A program made the position numbers and the translations under genes. Of a stretch of 64,000 bases of DNA, positions 55,384-63,887 are shown piece after piece; the stretch's first letter is position 1, and each line of letters opens with the position of its first letter. The DNA lies in assembly GCF_041429795.1 (NCBI RefSeq), contig NZ_CP163424.1, forward strand, positions 1,614,001 to 1,678,000. The letters run 5' to 3'. This stretch comes from Algimonas porphyrae (lineage in GTDB: Bacteria; Pseudomonadota; Alphaproteobacteria; Caulobacterales; Maricaulaceae). The notes under the pieces were generated by a model. It was not told the origin of the DNA. It saw only the letters and a list, made by a program, of their open reading frames with translations, and did no database searches.

Positions 55384-57744
55384 TCAGACCTCGGAGGCGC
55401 GCTGGACAAAACCGTCCAGCACCATCTTTTCGCCGGCCTTGTCGAATTCGACCGTCAGTTTCGTGCCGTCGGCGCTCATGATCTCGCCATAGCCGAACTT
55501 GGTATGGAAAACCCGCTCGCCGACACTGTAATTGGACGCCTTGCCCTTGGCGGGGCGTCGCACGGCATGCCCTTCTATCTCCTTGGGCTGACGACCAAAG
55601 TCGCGATCTCTGTTCTTCTGGTAGCGCTCCCATCCCGGGGACGACCGCCCCGCATCCTGTGCGCGCTTGAAGCTCCGACCGAAATCTTCCTGCACGCGAT
55701 CGGCGATCAGGGAGGGGTTATACTGATTGGCCTCGGATTCGACTTCGACATGCTGAATTGGCAATTCGTCGATAAAGCGCGAGGGCAGGGAGGATTGCCA
55801 GCTGCCATAGACTTGACGGTTGGCGGCGAAATAGATCTTCGCCAATTCGCGCGCCCGGGTGATCCCGACATAGGCAAGGCGGCGCTCTTCCTCGAGCCCG
55901 GCCAGACCGCTCTCATCCAAGGCACGCTGGCTTGGAAATGTGCCTTCCTCCCATCCCGGCAGGAAAACGAGCGGGAATTCGAGCCCCTTGGCACTGTGCA
56001 GCGTCATCAGACTGACTTCGGCATCCTGCGGACCGGAGTCGACATCCAGAACGAGGCTGACATGTTCCATATAGGCTTCGAGCGTGTCGAATTCGCCCAT
56101 GGCCGAGATCAGTTCCTTGAGGTTGTCCAAGCGGCCTTGGGATTTGGCATCCTTATTATCGCGCCACATCTGCGTATAGCCCGACTGATCGAGAATGCGT
56201 TCGGCCATGTCGGTGTGCTTGGCGTCCTGTGACTCACGCCGCCAGCGATCGATATCGAGCAGGAAAGCCCGTAAGGACGACCGCGCCTTGCCGCGGATTT
56301 CGTCCGTCTTCACGATCTGGCGCGTGGCCTGTTCAAGGCTGATATGCATGGTACGTGCAGCCTGTTGCAGCTTGCGAACCGAAGTCGCGCCGATACCGCG
56401 CTTCGGGACATTGACGATCCGTTCGAAGGCGAGATCGTCCGTGTCCGAGTTCAGCACGCGCATATAGGCATGGGCGTCGCGGATTTCGGCACGCTCGAAA
56501 AAGCGCGGGCCCCCGACCACGCGGTAAGGCAGGCCGAGCTGAATGAAGCGTTCTTCGAAATTCCGCATCTGGCGGGAGGCTCGCACCAGAATAGCGACGT
56601 CGGAATAGGAGCGTCCCTTGGACGCCCAGTTCTCGATCTCCCCGGAGATGATCCGGGCTTCTGCGGGACCGTCCCAGACACCTGTGACCGTGACCTTGTG
56701 ACCCCCGTCGTCTTCCGTCCAGAGCGTTTTGCCGAGACGGTCCTTGTTGGCTGCGATCAGGCCGGACGCGGCCCCCAGAATATGTTCGGTCGAGCGGTAA
56801 TTACGTTCCAATCGAATGACCGTCGCGCCGGGAAAGTCCTGTTCGAAGCGCAGAATATTGTCCACCTCTGCCCCGCGCCAGCCGTAGATGGACTGGTCAT
56901 CATCGCCGACGCAGCAGACATTGTTCGACCCCTGGGCAAGCAGGCGCAGCCAGAGATATTGTGCGACATTCGTATCCTGATACTCGTCGACGAGCAGATA
57001 GCGAAACCGGTCGTGAAAACCCTTCAGCACATCCGGGTTCTTCTGGAAGATAGTGATGTTGTGCAGTAGCAGGTCACCGAAATCGACGGCGTTCAGGACC
57101 TTCAGACGGTCCTGATAGGTCTTGTAGATTTCAACGCCTTTGCCGTCGGCAAACGTAAACCCGTCATCCGCGCCCAGCCGGTCCGGCGTCAGGCCTTTAT
57201 TCTTCCAGCCATCGATCAGGCTCGCCATATAGCGCGCCGTCCATCGTTTGCTGTCGATGCCGGCGGCTTCGATGACCTGCTTCAGCAGGCGGATCTGATC
57301 ATCCGTATCGAGGATTGTGAAACTGGATTTCAGACCGACAAGTTCGGCATGGATGCGCAAAATCTTTGCCGCGATAGAGTGGAAGGTGCCGAGCCATGGC
57401 AACCCCTCGATCGCTCCGCCCATGGTCTGTCCCACGCGCTCGCGCATCTCGCGCGCGGCCTTGTTGGTGAACGTCACGGCAAGAATTTGTGATGGCCAGG
57501 CCAGACGGTTATGAAGAATGTGCGCAAGGCGCGTGGTCAGCACGCGGGTTTTGCCCGTGCCTGCTCCTGCCAATACAAGAAGCGGGCCTTCCGTCGTCAG
57601 GACGGCCTTGCGTTGTTCGGGGTTCAGCCCGCTCAGATAATCCGCCTGATCATCGGTCGTCCGGACCGGCATGGCACGGGCCGAAATCGATCCCGATGCC
57701 GCAGGGCGAGGCGGGGCAGGCTGGAATGATTCGGGAGACGACAT
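55384..57744 (-). CDS. uvrD: UvrD/PcrA-type superfamily 1 DNA helicase
   Basis: 786 residues from ATG 57744 (57768 is possible). Motif Q/I region: LNPEQRKAVLTTEGPLLVLA, then GAGTGKTRVL. Motif Ia is AVTFTNKAAREMRERV, motif II LLVDEYQDTN, motif III GDDDQSIYGWRGA, motif IV RLERNYRST. Motif V/VI: LMTLHSAKGLEFPLVFLPG, LEEERRLAYVGITRA. It is a 3'-5' helicase for nucleotide-excision and mismatch repair. The C-terminal domain has the Tudor-like segment VGERVFHTKFGYGEI typical of PcrA/UvrD. Confidence 0.95.
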   Translation of the reverse strand: MSSPESFQPAPPRPAASGSISARAMPVRTTDDQADYLSGLNPEQRKAVLTTEGPLLVLAGAGTGKTRVLTTRLAHILHNRLAWPSQILAVTFTNKAAREMRERVGQTMGGAIEGLPWLGTFHSIAAKILRIHAELVGLKSSFTILDTDDQIRLLKQVIEAAGIDSKRWTARYMASLIDGWKNKGLTPDRLGADDGFTFADGKGVEIYKTYQDRLKVLNAVDFGDLLLHNITIFQKNPDVLKGFHDRFRYLLVDEYQDTNVAQYLWLRLLAQGSNNVCCVGDDDQSIYGWRGAEVDNILRFEQDFPGATVIRLERNYRSTEHILGAASGLIAANKDRLGKTLWTEDDGGHKVTVTGVWDGPAEARIISGEIENWASKGRSYSDVAILVRASRQMRNFEERFIQLGLPYRVVGGPRFFERAEIRDAHAYMRVLNSDTDDLAFERIVNVPKRGIGATSVRKLQQAARTMHISLEQATRQIVKTDEIRGKARSSLRAFLLDIDRWRRESQDAKHTDMAERILDQSGYTQMWRDNKDAKSQGRLDNLKELISAMGEFDTLEAYMEHVSLVLDVDSGPQDAEVSLMTLHSAKGLEFPLVFLPGWEEGTFPSQRALDESGLAGLEEERRLAYVGITRARELAKIYFAANRQVYGSWQSSLPSRFIDELPIQHVEVESEANQYNPSLIADRVQEDFGRSFKRAQDAGRSSPGWERYQKNRDRDFGRQPKEIEGHAVRRPAKGKASNYSVGERVFHTKFGYGEIMSADGTKLTVEFDKAGEKMVLDGFVQRASEV

Positions 57745-57854
57745 TGCGCCGGAACATAGGGACAACATACCGTCATGGCGAGGGCCAGCCGCTCCCGATA
57801 GCAGGGATTTGAAAGCGGTCTTGCCGAGACACCTTTATCGGCTAGGATCAGACC

Positions 57855-58598
57855 ATGGCCAATCTGCTCCGGGCGTTTATCGCCACCACTTTGTTTTCTC
57901 TGATCCCTGTCGGCTCAGCCTATGCTCAGACTGACGAAATCGTCGTGACGGGTAGTCGGATATCGATCCAGGACACGCTTCCGGGGCAGGTCTTGATAGT
58001 GCGGGGGGACAATCTTCTTCTTGAAGTCAGAATTGAGAGTGATGCCCGCAATCTGAGCGAAAGGCTCGCAGAAATCGATAAGACAATCCGTACCTTCACG
58101 GCGGCAGCGGATCGCGATGCGGCAATTACGCTCTCCTATGTGGATGGGAACGCTGTGAGGCCTCTATCGCCGTCGCTCTATAAGGATGCCATCTCACGTG
58201 GCTCCCGTCCGGATACGTCTGTTGCAAGGATCCAGTTGAAGACCGCAATTCCAGACACGGTCGCAGACAGTTTTGCCTTGGCGACGCAACTGACGCGGTT
58301 CGTCGATAAAATTCCGGAGACGGGTCGCATTACGATTGAAAATACCGATGAAATCGTGATTTCTGTCGTCAATCCGGGTCAATATCGTCCTGCTGTCATA
58401 CGGAAAGTTACCGATGAGATCGCCGATATTCGCGATCAGCTGGGTGCGGATTACCGCGTCATCCTGCAAAATATTGATCGGCCGATCAGACAGTATCGCG
58501 CAGGCGACCTGACTCTCGGTTTCTACATTCCGTACAGTTATGTGGTTATACCGACATCTCTGGATAATCTGGACATCAATCTTTCAGACGATTTCTAG
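57855..58598 (+). CDS. exported protein of unknown function with a TonB-receptor-like plug start
   Basis: 247 residues. The signal peptide is cleaved around residue 24 (…GSAYAQ). The mature N-terminus DEIVVTGSRI is the motif found at the start of many TonB-dependent receptors, but no beta-barrel follows. The rest is predicted mixed alpha/beta with repeated 'EIVISVV' strands and a SIMPL-like feel (weak). GC content is lower than in the neighbouring helicase gene. It is 2 bp upstream of the IscU-like gene. No function can be assigned. Confidence 0.6.
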   Translation: MANLLRAFIATTLFSLIPVGSAYAQTDEIVVTGSRISIQDTLPGQVLIVRGDNLLLEVRIESDARNLSERLAEIDKTIRTFTAAADRDAAITLSYVDGNAVRPLSPSLYKDAISRGSRPDTSVARIQLKTAIPDTVADSFALATQLTRFVDKIPETGRITIENTDEIVISVVNPGQYRPAVIRKVTDEIADIRDQLGADYRVILQNIDRPIRQYRAGDLTLGFYIPYSYVVIPTSLDNLDINLSDDF

Positions 58599-58600
58599 GC

Positions 58601-59041
58601 GTGCTCGGCAAGTTATACAGCACGGACATTCTCACCCTGTCATCGACGCTGAGCAATACTGCGCTCGATGCGCCGGACGGGACCGCGCGCAAAGTCAGCA
58701 AGCTTTGCGGGTCCTGGGTCGAAATCGATGTGGCGATGAGCGGTGACCGGGTCGCCGACGCGGCGTTGAGGGTGCAGGCTTGCGCACTCGGTCAGGCCAG
58801 TGCCGCCATTCTGCAGGAGCGCATCAATGGGGCCACGCTCGGCGAATTGACGGCGGCGCGTGATGCGCTCCGGTTCATGCTGAAAGAGGGTGGCGATCCA
58901 CCGAAGGGTCGCTTCGAGAAGCTGGCCTTGCTTTCAGGCGTCCGGGAATATCCGGCGCGGCACCAGAGTACGTTACTGGCCTTCGACGCGGCGGTTGAGG
59001 CGGTGGATCGCGCATTGCAGAGAGAATGCAACGGATCCTGA
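58601..59041 (+). CDS. IscU/NifU-N-like iron-sulfur scaffold protein lacking the third Cys
   Basis: 146 residues from GTG 58601. C36 (LCGSWVEIDV) and C61 (VQACALGQASAAI) match the first two IscU ligands, and the ARHQSTLLAFDAAVEAV segment matches the third. There IscU has H-C-S and this protein has H-Q-S (H121, Q122). The length and helices fit the SUF/IscU fold. It may be an Fe-S assembly accessory or sulfur acceptor instead of a full scaffold. Similar Cys-poor versions are common in alphaproteobacteria. Confidence 0.75.
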   Translation: MLGKLYSTDILTLSSTLSNTALDAPDGTARKVSKLCGSWVEIDVAMSGDRVADAALRVQACALGQASAAILQERINGATLGELTAARDALRFMLKEGGDPPKGRFEKLALLSGVREYPARHQSTLLAFDAAVEAVDRALQRECNGS

Positions 59042-59331
59042 GGCCTGCTGCAGGATCGTCCCAACTCTTCAGTGAGGGCTGGAAGACACGCGTCTCTTTC
59101 CGGACCAAAGGGATGCTGAAGTATTTCGAAACACTTCCTCTCGTCATGATCACACGGCGTCGCCAAAGCGAGGCCATGGTGTCCCCTGCGTCCTATGGGA
59201 ACGAATAGCCGTGTGAGTATCGGGTGCTACTGCATCATCTCTCGAAACACAGATATCGAACCGTCGACTGACGACCTGTACATGACCAATAAGTTATGTT
59301 ATAAAGTTATTAATTCAATCGGGAGATGTCC
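59042..59331. other. 290-bp gap between the IscU-like gene and exbD
   Basis: No supported gene is visible. The last 70 bp are AT-rich (repeated TTAT/ATAA around 59290-59316) and probably contain the exbD promoter; the exact hexamers are unclear. Short open frames crossing the gap on both strands have no recognisable features. Confidence 0.35.
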
Positions 59332-59727
59332 ATGAGGCGACGGCGACAGACACAGGATGATGAAGCGGTTGTGGATATGACGCCGATGCTGGACCTCGTT
59401 TTCATCATGCTGATTTTCTTCATCGTTTCCGCCGTTTTTCTGGATGAACGCGGTCTCGATCTGTCAGAAACGCCGCAGGATGTTCCTCCCAATGCGGTTC
59501 AGCCCTCCATTCTTGTTCAGCTCGACGATAGGGATATGGCTCATATTCAGGGGCAGCCTCTCAGCCTGGCTTCCGTGCCGGCGCGCGTGCAAGCGCTCCG
59601 GGCTCAATCGCCCCAAGCCAATGTCTCACTGCAGGCGCAGTCGGACACAAGCGTCGATGCGGTGGTTTTTCTGAAGGACCGGATGGACGCCGCGCAAGTG
59701 CCGATCACGATCAAGGTTGATCCGTAA
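59332..59727 (+). CDS. exbD: ExbD/TolR biopolymer transport protein
   Basis: 131 residues from ATG 59332, with GGGAG 6 nt upstream; ATG 59326 is possible. A basic N-terminus is followed by VVDMTPMLDLVFIMLIFFIV, the ExbD signature with the essential membrane Asp. The periplasmic domain has DDRDMAHIQGQPLS and ends with a beta strand VPITIKVDP. With ExbB and TonB it energises outer-membrane transport. No exbB or tonB accompanies it, so its partner must be encoded elsewhere. Confidence 0.88.
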   Translation: MRRRRQTQDDEAVVDMTPMLDLVFIMLIFFIVSAVFLDERGLDLSETPQDVPPNAVQPSILVQLDDRDMAHIQGQPLSLASVPARVQALRAQSPQANVSLQAQSDTSVDAVVFLKDRMDAAQVPITIKVDP

Positions 59728-60235
59728 GTTTGCTGACGCGGTAATTTTCCAGCACTTGCGGCCAGACACGGTCGAAATAGGCGTGGCCTTCATCCCATGC
59801 CTCGCCTGTGCCGAAGCCGGTATGGAAGAGGTGGACATGTGTCCGGTCATCTCCCATCGGCTCGAACAGGATTTGGACGACAGTCAGATGCGGCCTGATC
59901 TCGGACATGTAGGGCGGCATGGCCCAGGTAAAACTCAGCATCTGTCCGGGCTGCAGGGAGAGAATGCGGCCATCATCATTGCCGCATTGCTGCGTCTCGA
60001 CAGCAGAGACGTCGAAGCACAGCTCGTAAAGCCCGCCGGGCTCGGCCTCTATAGTCGCGAGCGGTGCGAAGAAATCTTCAATGCCGTCCTTGCTGGTCCA
60101 GTCGGCGAAGGCGGTGGCAGGATCGGCATCGACCGTTACGTCGGCGTAGATCATGGTCCGAACCTGCGCGCCGGCATTTTTCGCGCCGAATGTCGCGATC
60201 AGCACCAAGCCGATCGCCAGTCCTCGCAATAACAT
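59711..60235 (-). CDS. exported START/AHSA1-type SRPBCC protein
   Basis: 174 residues from ATG 60235. The signal peptide spans residues 1-23 (…AKNAGAQ). The mature domain has the AHSA1 pattern: TVDADPATAFADWTSKDGIE, EPGGLYELCFDV, a tryptophan strand LSFTWAMPPY and a C-terminal helix EGHAYFDRVWPQVLENY. Such domains bind hydrophobic ligands in a deep pocket. Location in the periplasm is unusual for the family. The 3' end overlaps exbD by 17 bp, convergently. Confidence 0.75.
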   Translation of the reverse strand: MLLRGLAIGLVLIATFGAKNAGAQVRTMIYADVTVDADPATAFADWTSKDGIEDFFAPLATIEAEPGGLYELCFDVSAVETQQCGNDDGRILSLQPGQMLSFTWAMPPYMSEIRPHLTVVQILFEPMGDDRTHVHLFHTGFGTGEAWDEGHAYFDRVWPQVLENYRVSKLTDQP

Positions 60236-60462
60236 CACGTCGACTCCAAATTTGTAATCCTGCCTTACAGGAAGGTTACGACTTTGTGGCAAAAATTGGC
60301 AAGCCATGATCTCCGCCTGCATCGCCTGATATCGCCAATGTGGCTGGATAAGGGCGGCTGACAGATGACCGGTGCATGACAGACCGTTCAGTTGTGCCGC
60401 TCGTAGCCTTTTGCGACAGGGGTCGGCGGCTGGGCGTGGCACCACTCTAAAAGGACACCCCC
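60236..60462. other. 227-bp divergent intergenic region
   Basis: It lies between the START-domain gene and the EF-hand gene, which diverge. AAAAGGAC just before 60463 is the EF-hand gene's ribosome-binding site. No repeat or clear promoter stands out, and no small gene with good signals was seen. Confidence 0.3.
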
Positions 60463-60864
60463 ATGTCAAACGCCTTATTGAAATACGCTCTGCTGCCGTT
60501 CGCCTGCATGGCTGCGCTTGCCGCCAGTGCTACCGCGCAAGATACGGATCCGGTTCAGAACAAGCCGAAATCCGATATGATGAACATGTCTTCAGCCGAG
60601 CTTGAGACGCTGTTCGCCACTCACGATGCCGACCTTTCAGGCGATTTGAACCTGGACGAGTTCATTGCCTTTACCGTCGACAGGGCCAGCCATGGTGATG
60701 AAACCGCGCGGGATCTGGTCGTGACCGGCGATTATGAAGGACGGTTCGCCGCGCTGGATCAGGACGCCGATTCAGCTCTCACTCTAATGGAAGTCGTGAA
60801 GACGGAACATGATGACGCTGTCGAACAGGAGCTCTCGCCGACCGACGAAGACGAAAAGCTTTAA
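60463..60864 (+). CDS. exported EF-hand protein
   Basis: 133 residues. A signal peptide ends ASATAQ. Two EF-hand-like calcium loops are present: DADLSGDLNLDEF (complete, ligands at positions 1, 3, 5 and the terminal Glu) and DQDADSALTLMEV (second, also with Glu at position 12). The acidic C-terminal tail is EDEKL-like. It is probably a periplasmic calcium-binding protein. Its partner is unknown. Confidence 0.8.
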   Translation: MSNALLKYALLPFACMAALAASATAQDTDPVQNKPKSDMMNMSSAELETLFATHDADLSGDLNLDEFIAFTVDRASHGDETARDLVVTGDYEGRFAALDQDADSALTLMEVVKTEHDDAVEQELSPTDEDEKL

Positions 60865-60954
60865 CGGCGACTAAATCTGTCTCGGAACAGACTCGCTCCA
60901 TCAGCCGTTGGAATGACACGGGCAACGTCGCCCGAACTTTTTGGGAGAGAGCCA

Positions 60955-61119
60955 ATGCTTCGTTGGGCCATCATTTTTCTTGTCATCGCAATTGTCGCGG
61001 CCGTTCTGGGCTTCGGCGGGATTGCCGGTGCCGCGTCATCTATCGCCGTTATCCTGTTCTGGGTCTTTGTTGCTCTGTTCGTGATCGGCCTGATCATGCA
61101 TCTGGTCAAAAAAGCCTGA
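60955..61119 (+). CDS. DUF1328 small membrane protein (YtjA-like)
   Basis: 54 residues beginning [20 protein letters not shown], followed by [11 protein letters not shown] and a second helix, exactly the DUF1328 layout. GGGAGAG precedes ATG 60955; the longer frame from 60913 has no family match. Its function is unknown; related genes are often stress-induced. Confidence 0.9.
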   Translation: MLRWAIIFLVIAIVAAVLGFGGIAGAASSIAVILFWVFVALFVIGLIMHLVKKA

Positions 61120-61143
61120 TCCATTCAGTATACAAAATGAAAA

Positions 61144-61170
61144 ACCCCGGATCTCGATCCGGGTTTTTTT
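61144..61170 (+). terminator. intrinsic terminator after the DUF1328 gene
   Basis: An 8-bp stem CCCGGATC/GATCCGGG with a 2-nt loop is followed by seven T. It stands 26 bp past the stop and ends just before the convergent DUF547 gene. Confidence 0.88.
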
Positions 61171-61175
61171 ATGGC

Positions 61176-62402
61176 CTATTCCGGGGCGGCATTGACGCCG
61201 TCCTCCGCCGCATCATCCGGTAACTCCATTTCAATCGATAGGCCCGACGACAGTCGGTCCTCCTGCGGAACGGTCTGGATGTCCTCGATCGTGACCGTGC
61301 TGAACAGGCCGCGGCGACGGACTTTGATCATTTTCTGCATGGTTTCATCGATGGATTGGGCCATTGTCGAGCTGACGGGCCGAAGGCCTACCGCCGAATC
61401 CATCGTCATGACATAGCCATGCTGGGTCCGGTTGTTCGTGCCGCGGGTCATATCGGCAATGTCTGTCGCATAGCGAGCCACTCTGATTGGTGTGTCCGTC
61501 GACAGGAAGCGATCGCGCAGATCGTCTTCTACAAGCGCAGCAATATGCGTTCTAACCTCGTGGTCGAAATCGCCTGCGAAAAAATAGGGGGCGGCATCTT
61601 CATAATGGCGTGAAACCCGGGGCTTATCGCCATAGATTTCGATGCCGCGAAGCGATCCAGCAAATTCCTTGCCTGAGTATTGAAGCGTATCCCAGACGGT
61701 TTCCGCCGTGAACGCCTTGCGCTGAATGGATGGGGAGCCGAGATCGCCGTGGAAGAATCCGTAAATGACAAGAGGATTGTCCCAGTTGGCGTAGACGACG
61801 TCCTGCCGGATGTTCCGCAGCGACAACGGCACACCCGCGATCGTGACGCGCTTCGTTTCGTGGAAAGACAGCCCGTCGGCGCCCTTGATCCGGGATGGAT
61901 TGGTCGTGGGATAATTCTGCGCGATCCCCTGAATAACGAGCGCATTGTGCAGGTTCAGCCAGTAGGAAAGCTGTTCATCGCGCGGAAGCGCGGAAACATT
62001 GATGCGATTGCCGATGGCCACCAGATCATCGACATAGCTATCGATGACGTCTTCGAACTCGCCGTCGATCCCCTCGAAAATGACCTTGTTCCCTTCCAGG
62101 CGATAGGGTGATGTATGACCAAGGACGAGACGAGTGCCGACCCCCGGGGCCGGGCGGACCGCACGCTCGCGCAGGCTCGGACCGGTATAGATCACCATTT
62201 CCTTGAGGGCTTCGTCCCAGACGGTGAAGTCGAGACGTGTCCGTAGGGACGGATTTGGCGCAAAACGGCCGTAGGATGAGGGCGTTGCCGTCGAACCCGT
62301 CGCTGCGAAGGTGTGAGGCGATACGGTCAATGGCTGTCCGAAAGACGGCGCAGAGATTGCCAAGAGAGGAGACAGAGTCAGAGCAGCAACGATATGTTTC
62401 AT
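61176..62402 (-). CDS. exported DUF547 protein (tandem copy 1)
   Basis: 408 residues from ATG 62402 (the open frame extends 10 codons further). The signal peptide ends APSFGQ. The DUF547 core has YWLNLHNALVIQGIA, HETKRVTIAGVPLSLRNIR and NPLVIYGFFHGDLGSPS. These resemble a Cys/His-type papain-like fold, although the function of the domain is not established. The C-terminal stretch ends RRRGLFSTVTIEDI, TVPQEDRLSSGL and an acidic tail, shared with the two following copies. Start of a tandem array; copies are about 100 bp apart and all on the same strand. Confidence 0.88.
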   Translation of the reverse strand: MKHIVAALTLSPLLAISAPSFGQPLTVSPHTFAATGSTATPSSYGRFAPNPSLRTRLDFTVWDEALKEMVIYTGPSLRERAVRPAPGVGTRLVLGHTSPYRLEGNKVIFEGIDGEFEDVIDSYVDDLVAIGNRINVSALPRDEQLSYWLNLHNALVIQGIAQNYPTTNPSRIKGADGLSFHETKRVTIAGVPLSLRNIRQDVVYANWDNPLVIYGFFHGDLGSPSIQRKAFTAETVWDTLQYSGKEFAGSLRGIEIYGDKPRVSRHYEDAAPYFFAGDFDHEVRTHIAALVEDDLRDRFLSTDTPIRVARYATDIADMTRGTNNRTQHGYVMTMDSAVGLRPVSSTMAQSIDETMQKMIKVRRRGLFSTVTIEDIQTVPQEDRLSSGLSIEMELPDDAAEDGVNAAPE

Positions 62403-62509
62403 GACATATTCAAAGCATATTCTGGATTGCAAATCCAGATTCGTTCAAATTGCGGTTATGGTGAGGTCTGCAAGACACGAACCGTGGGATCGGCGCAAAT
62501 TTTAATGGC

Positions 62510-63754
62510 TCAGTCAGACGGCTCATCGGAATCTGAGCTAGAGCCAGTGTTCTGACTTGGGTCTGGCAGCTCCATTTCGATCGGCAGTCCGGATGACAGT
62601 CGGTCCTCCTGCGGAACGGTCTGGATGTCCTCGATCGTGACCGTGCTGAACAGGCCACGGCGACGGATTTTGGTCATTTTCTGCCCGGTTTCATTGACAG
62701 CTCTCGCGAGCACGGTTGGGACTTTCGTCGTTCCGCTCGAAGTTGCGGAGTAGACATTGCCGAGTTGAATCCGGTCATTTGTGCCTTTGGTCATATCGGC
62801 GACATCGGCTTCGTAACGGGCGATTTTCACGACGGCGGTTGCGTCGGCTAGCTCTGTCTTGACCTCGGGAGTCAACAGGCTGTTCATATGCCGTCGAACA
62901 TCGGCGTTAAAATCAACTGCAAAAAAGTAGGGCGCGGCATCATCATAATGTCGCGAAATCTTCGGTTCATCGCCATAGACGATAAAACCGCGCAGCGAAT
63001 TAGCGAACTCGGTGCCTGAGAAACGCAGCGTGTCCCAGACCGTATTCCCGGCGTAGGCTTTCCGCTGGAGGGAGGGCGATCCAATGTCGCCATGGAAAAA
63101 ACCGTAGATCACCAAAGGGTTGGCCCAATTGGCATAGACGATATCCTGGCGGATATTGCGCAGCGACAAGACTACCCCGTCGATCGTAACCCGTTTCGTG
63201 TCATGGAAGCGTAGCCCATCCGCACCCTTGATCCGGGAAGGGCTGCTGAGCGGATAGTTTTCGGCAATCGCATGAACGACAAGCACGTTGTGAAGGCTCA
63301 GCCAGTAGGCAAGTTGCTCGTCACGCGGCAATGAGGTGAGATCGACCCGGTTGGCGATCGCGACAAGGTCTTCGACGTAGTGACCGAGCATCTCGGTAAA
63401 GTCGTCATCAAACCCTTCGAACAGGACCTTATTGCCCTCAAGCCGGTAGTGGGACGTGTGGCCGCGTGTCAGTCGCGATCCGACAATCGGGTAGGGCCGA
63501 CTGGCCCGCTCTCGCAGGCTCGGTCCGGTATAGAGAACCGACTCTTTCAGAACTTCGTCCCAGAAGGTGAAATCGAGCCGGGTTGTCCGGCTCGGGTCGG
63601 GGGTAAAGTGAGAATAAGGCGAGGCCATCTGGCTCGCCTGTGACTTTGACTGGACTAAGACCGGGGACGGCGTCGACATGGCCTGCATCTGCGCAAACGC
63701 GGATGGGGCGATAAGCTGAGCCATGACGATGCAGGCGGCGGCAACAGATTTCAT
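62510..63754 (-). CDS. exported DUF547 protein (tandem copy 2)
   Basis: 414 residues from ATG 63754. The signal peptide ends PSAFAQ. It is very close to copy 1 across the whole length: TRLDFTFWDEVLKESVLYTG, YWLSLHNVLVVHAIAENYP, HDTKRVTIDGVVLSLRNIR, NPLVIYGFFHGDIGSPS. The C-terminus matches copy 1 even at DNA level: 62 bp (62595-62656 and 61249-61310) are identical. The Ser/Thr-rich N-terminal linker (about residues 22-50) differs. It was probably formed by duplication. Confidence 0.88.
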   Translation of the reverse strand: MKSVAAACIVMAQLIAPSAFAQMQAMSTPSPVLVQSKSQASQMASPYSHFTPDPSRTTRLDFTFWDEVLKESVLYTGPSLRERASRPYPIVGSRLTRGHTSHYRLEGNKVLFEGFDDDFTEMLGHYVEDLVAIANRVDLTSLPRDEQLAYWLSLHNVLVVHAIAENYPLSSPSRIKGADGLRFHDTKRVTIDGVVLSLRNIRQDIVYANWANPLVIYGFFHGDIGSPSLQRKAYAGNTVWDTLRFSGTEFANSLRGFIVYGDEPKISRHYDDAAPYFFAVDFNADVRRHMNSLLTPEVKTELADATAVVKIARYEADVADMTKGTNDRIQLGNVYSATSSGTTKVPTVLARAVNETGQKMTKIRRRGLFSTVTIEDIQTVPQEDRLSSGLPIEMELPDPSQNTGSSSDSDEPSD

Positions 63755-63887
63755 GCAGCCTGCAAAGCACAAAACGCGTCTGAAATCCAGAATCGTCCGA
63801 CCCGAGCCTGACGCATCCCATCTTTGGCTGATGAGACTTGAACACGGGCCTCCAGATTATGGGGCCTGACGATGTACTGCCGCGCGA

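Noticed and set aside
54055-56232. A 725-codon + strand frame.
   Set aside because: It lies opposite prmA and the uvrD-type gene and crosses the small gene and its terminator; no motifs.
59026-59208. A 60-codon open frame after the IscU-like gene.
   Set aside because: It begins inside that gene in another frame, has no good ribosome-binding site and no recognisable features.
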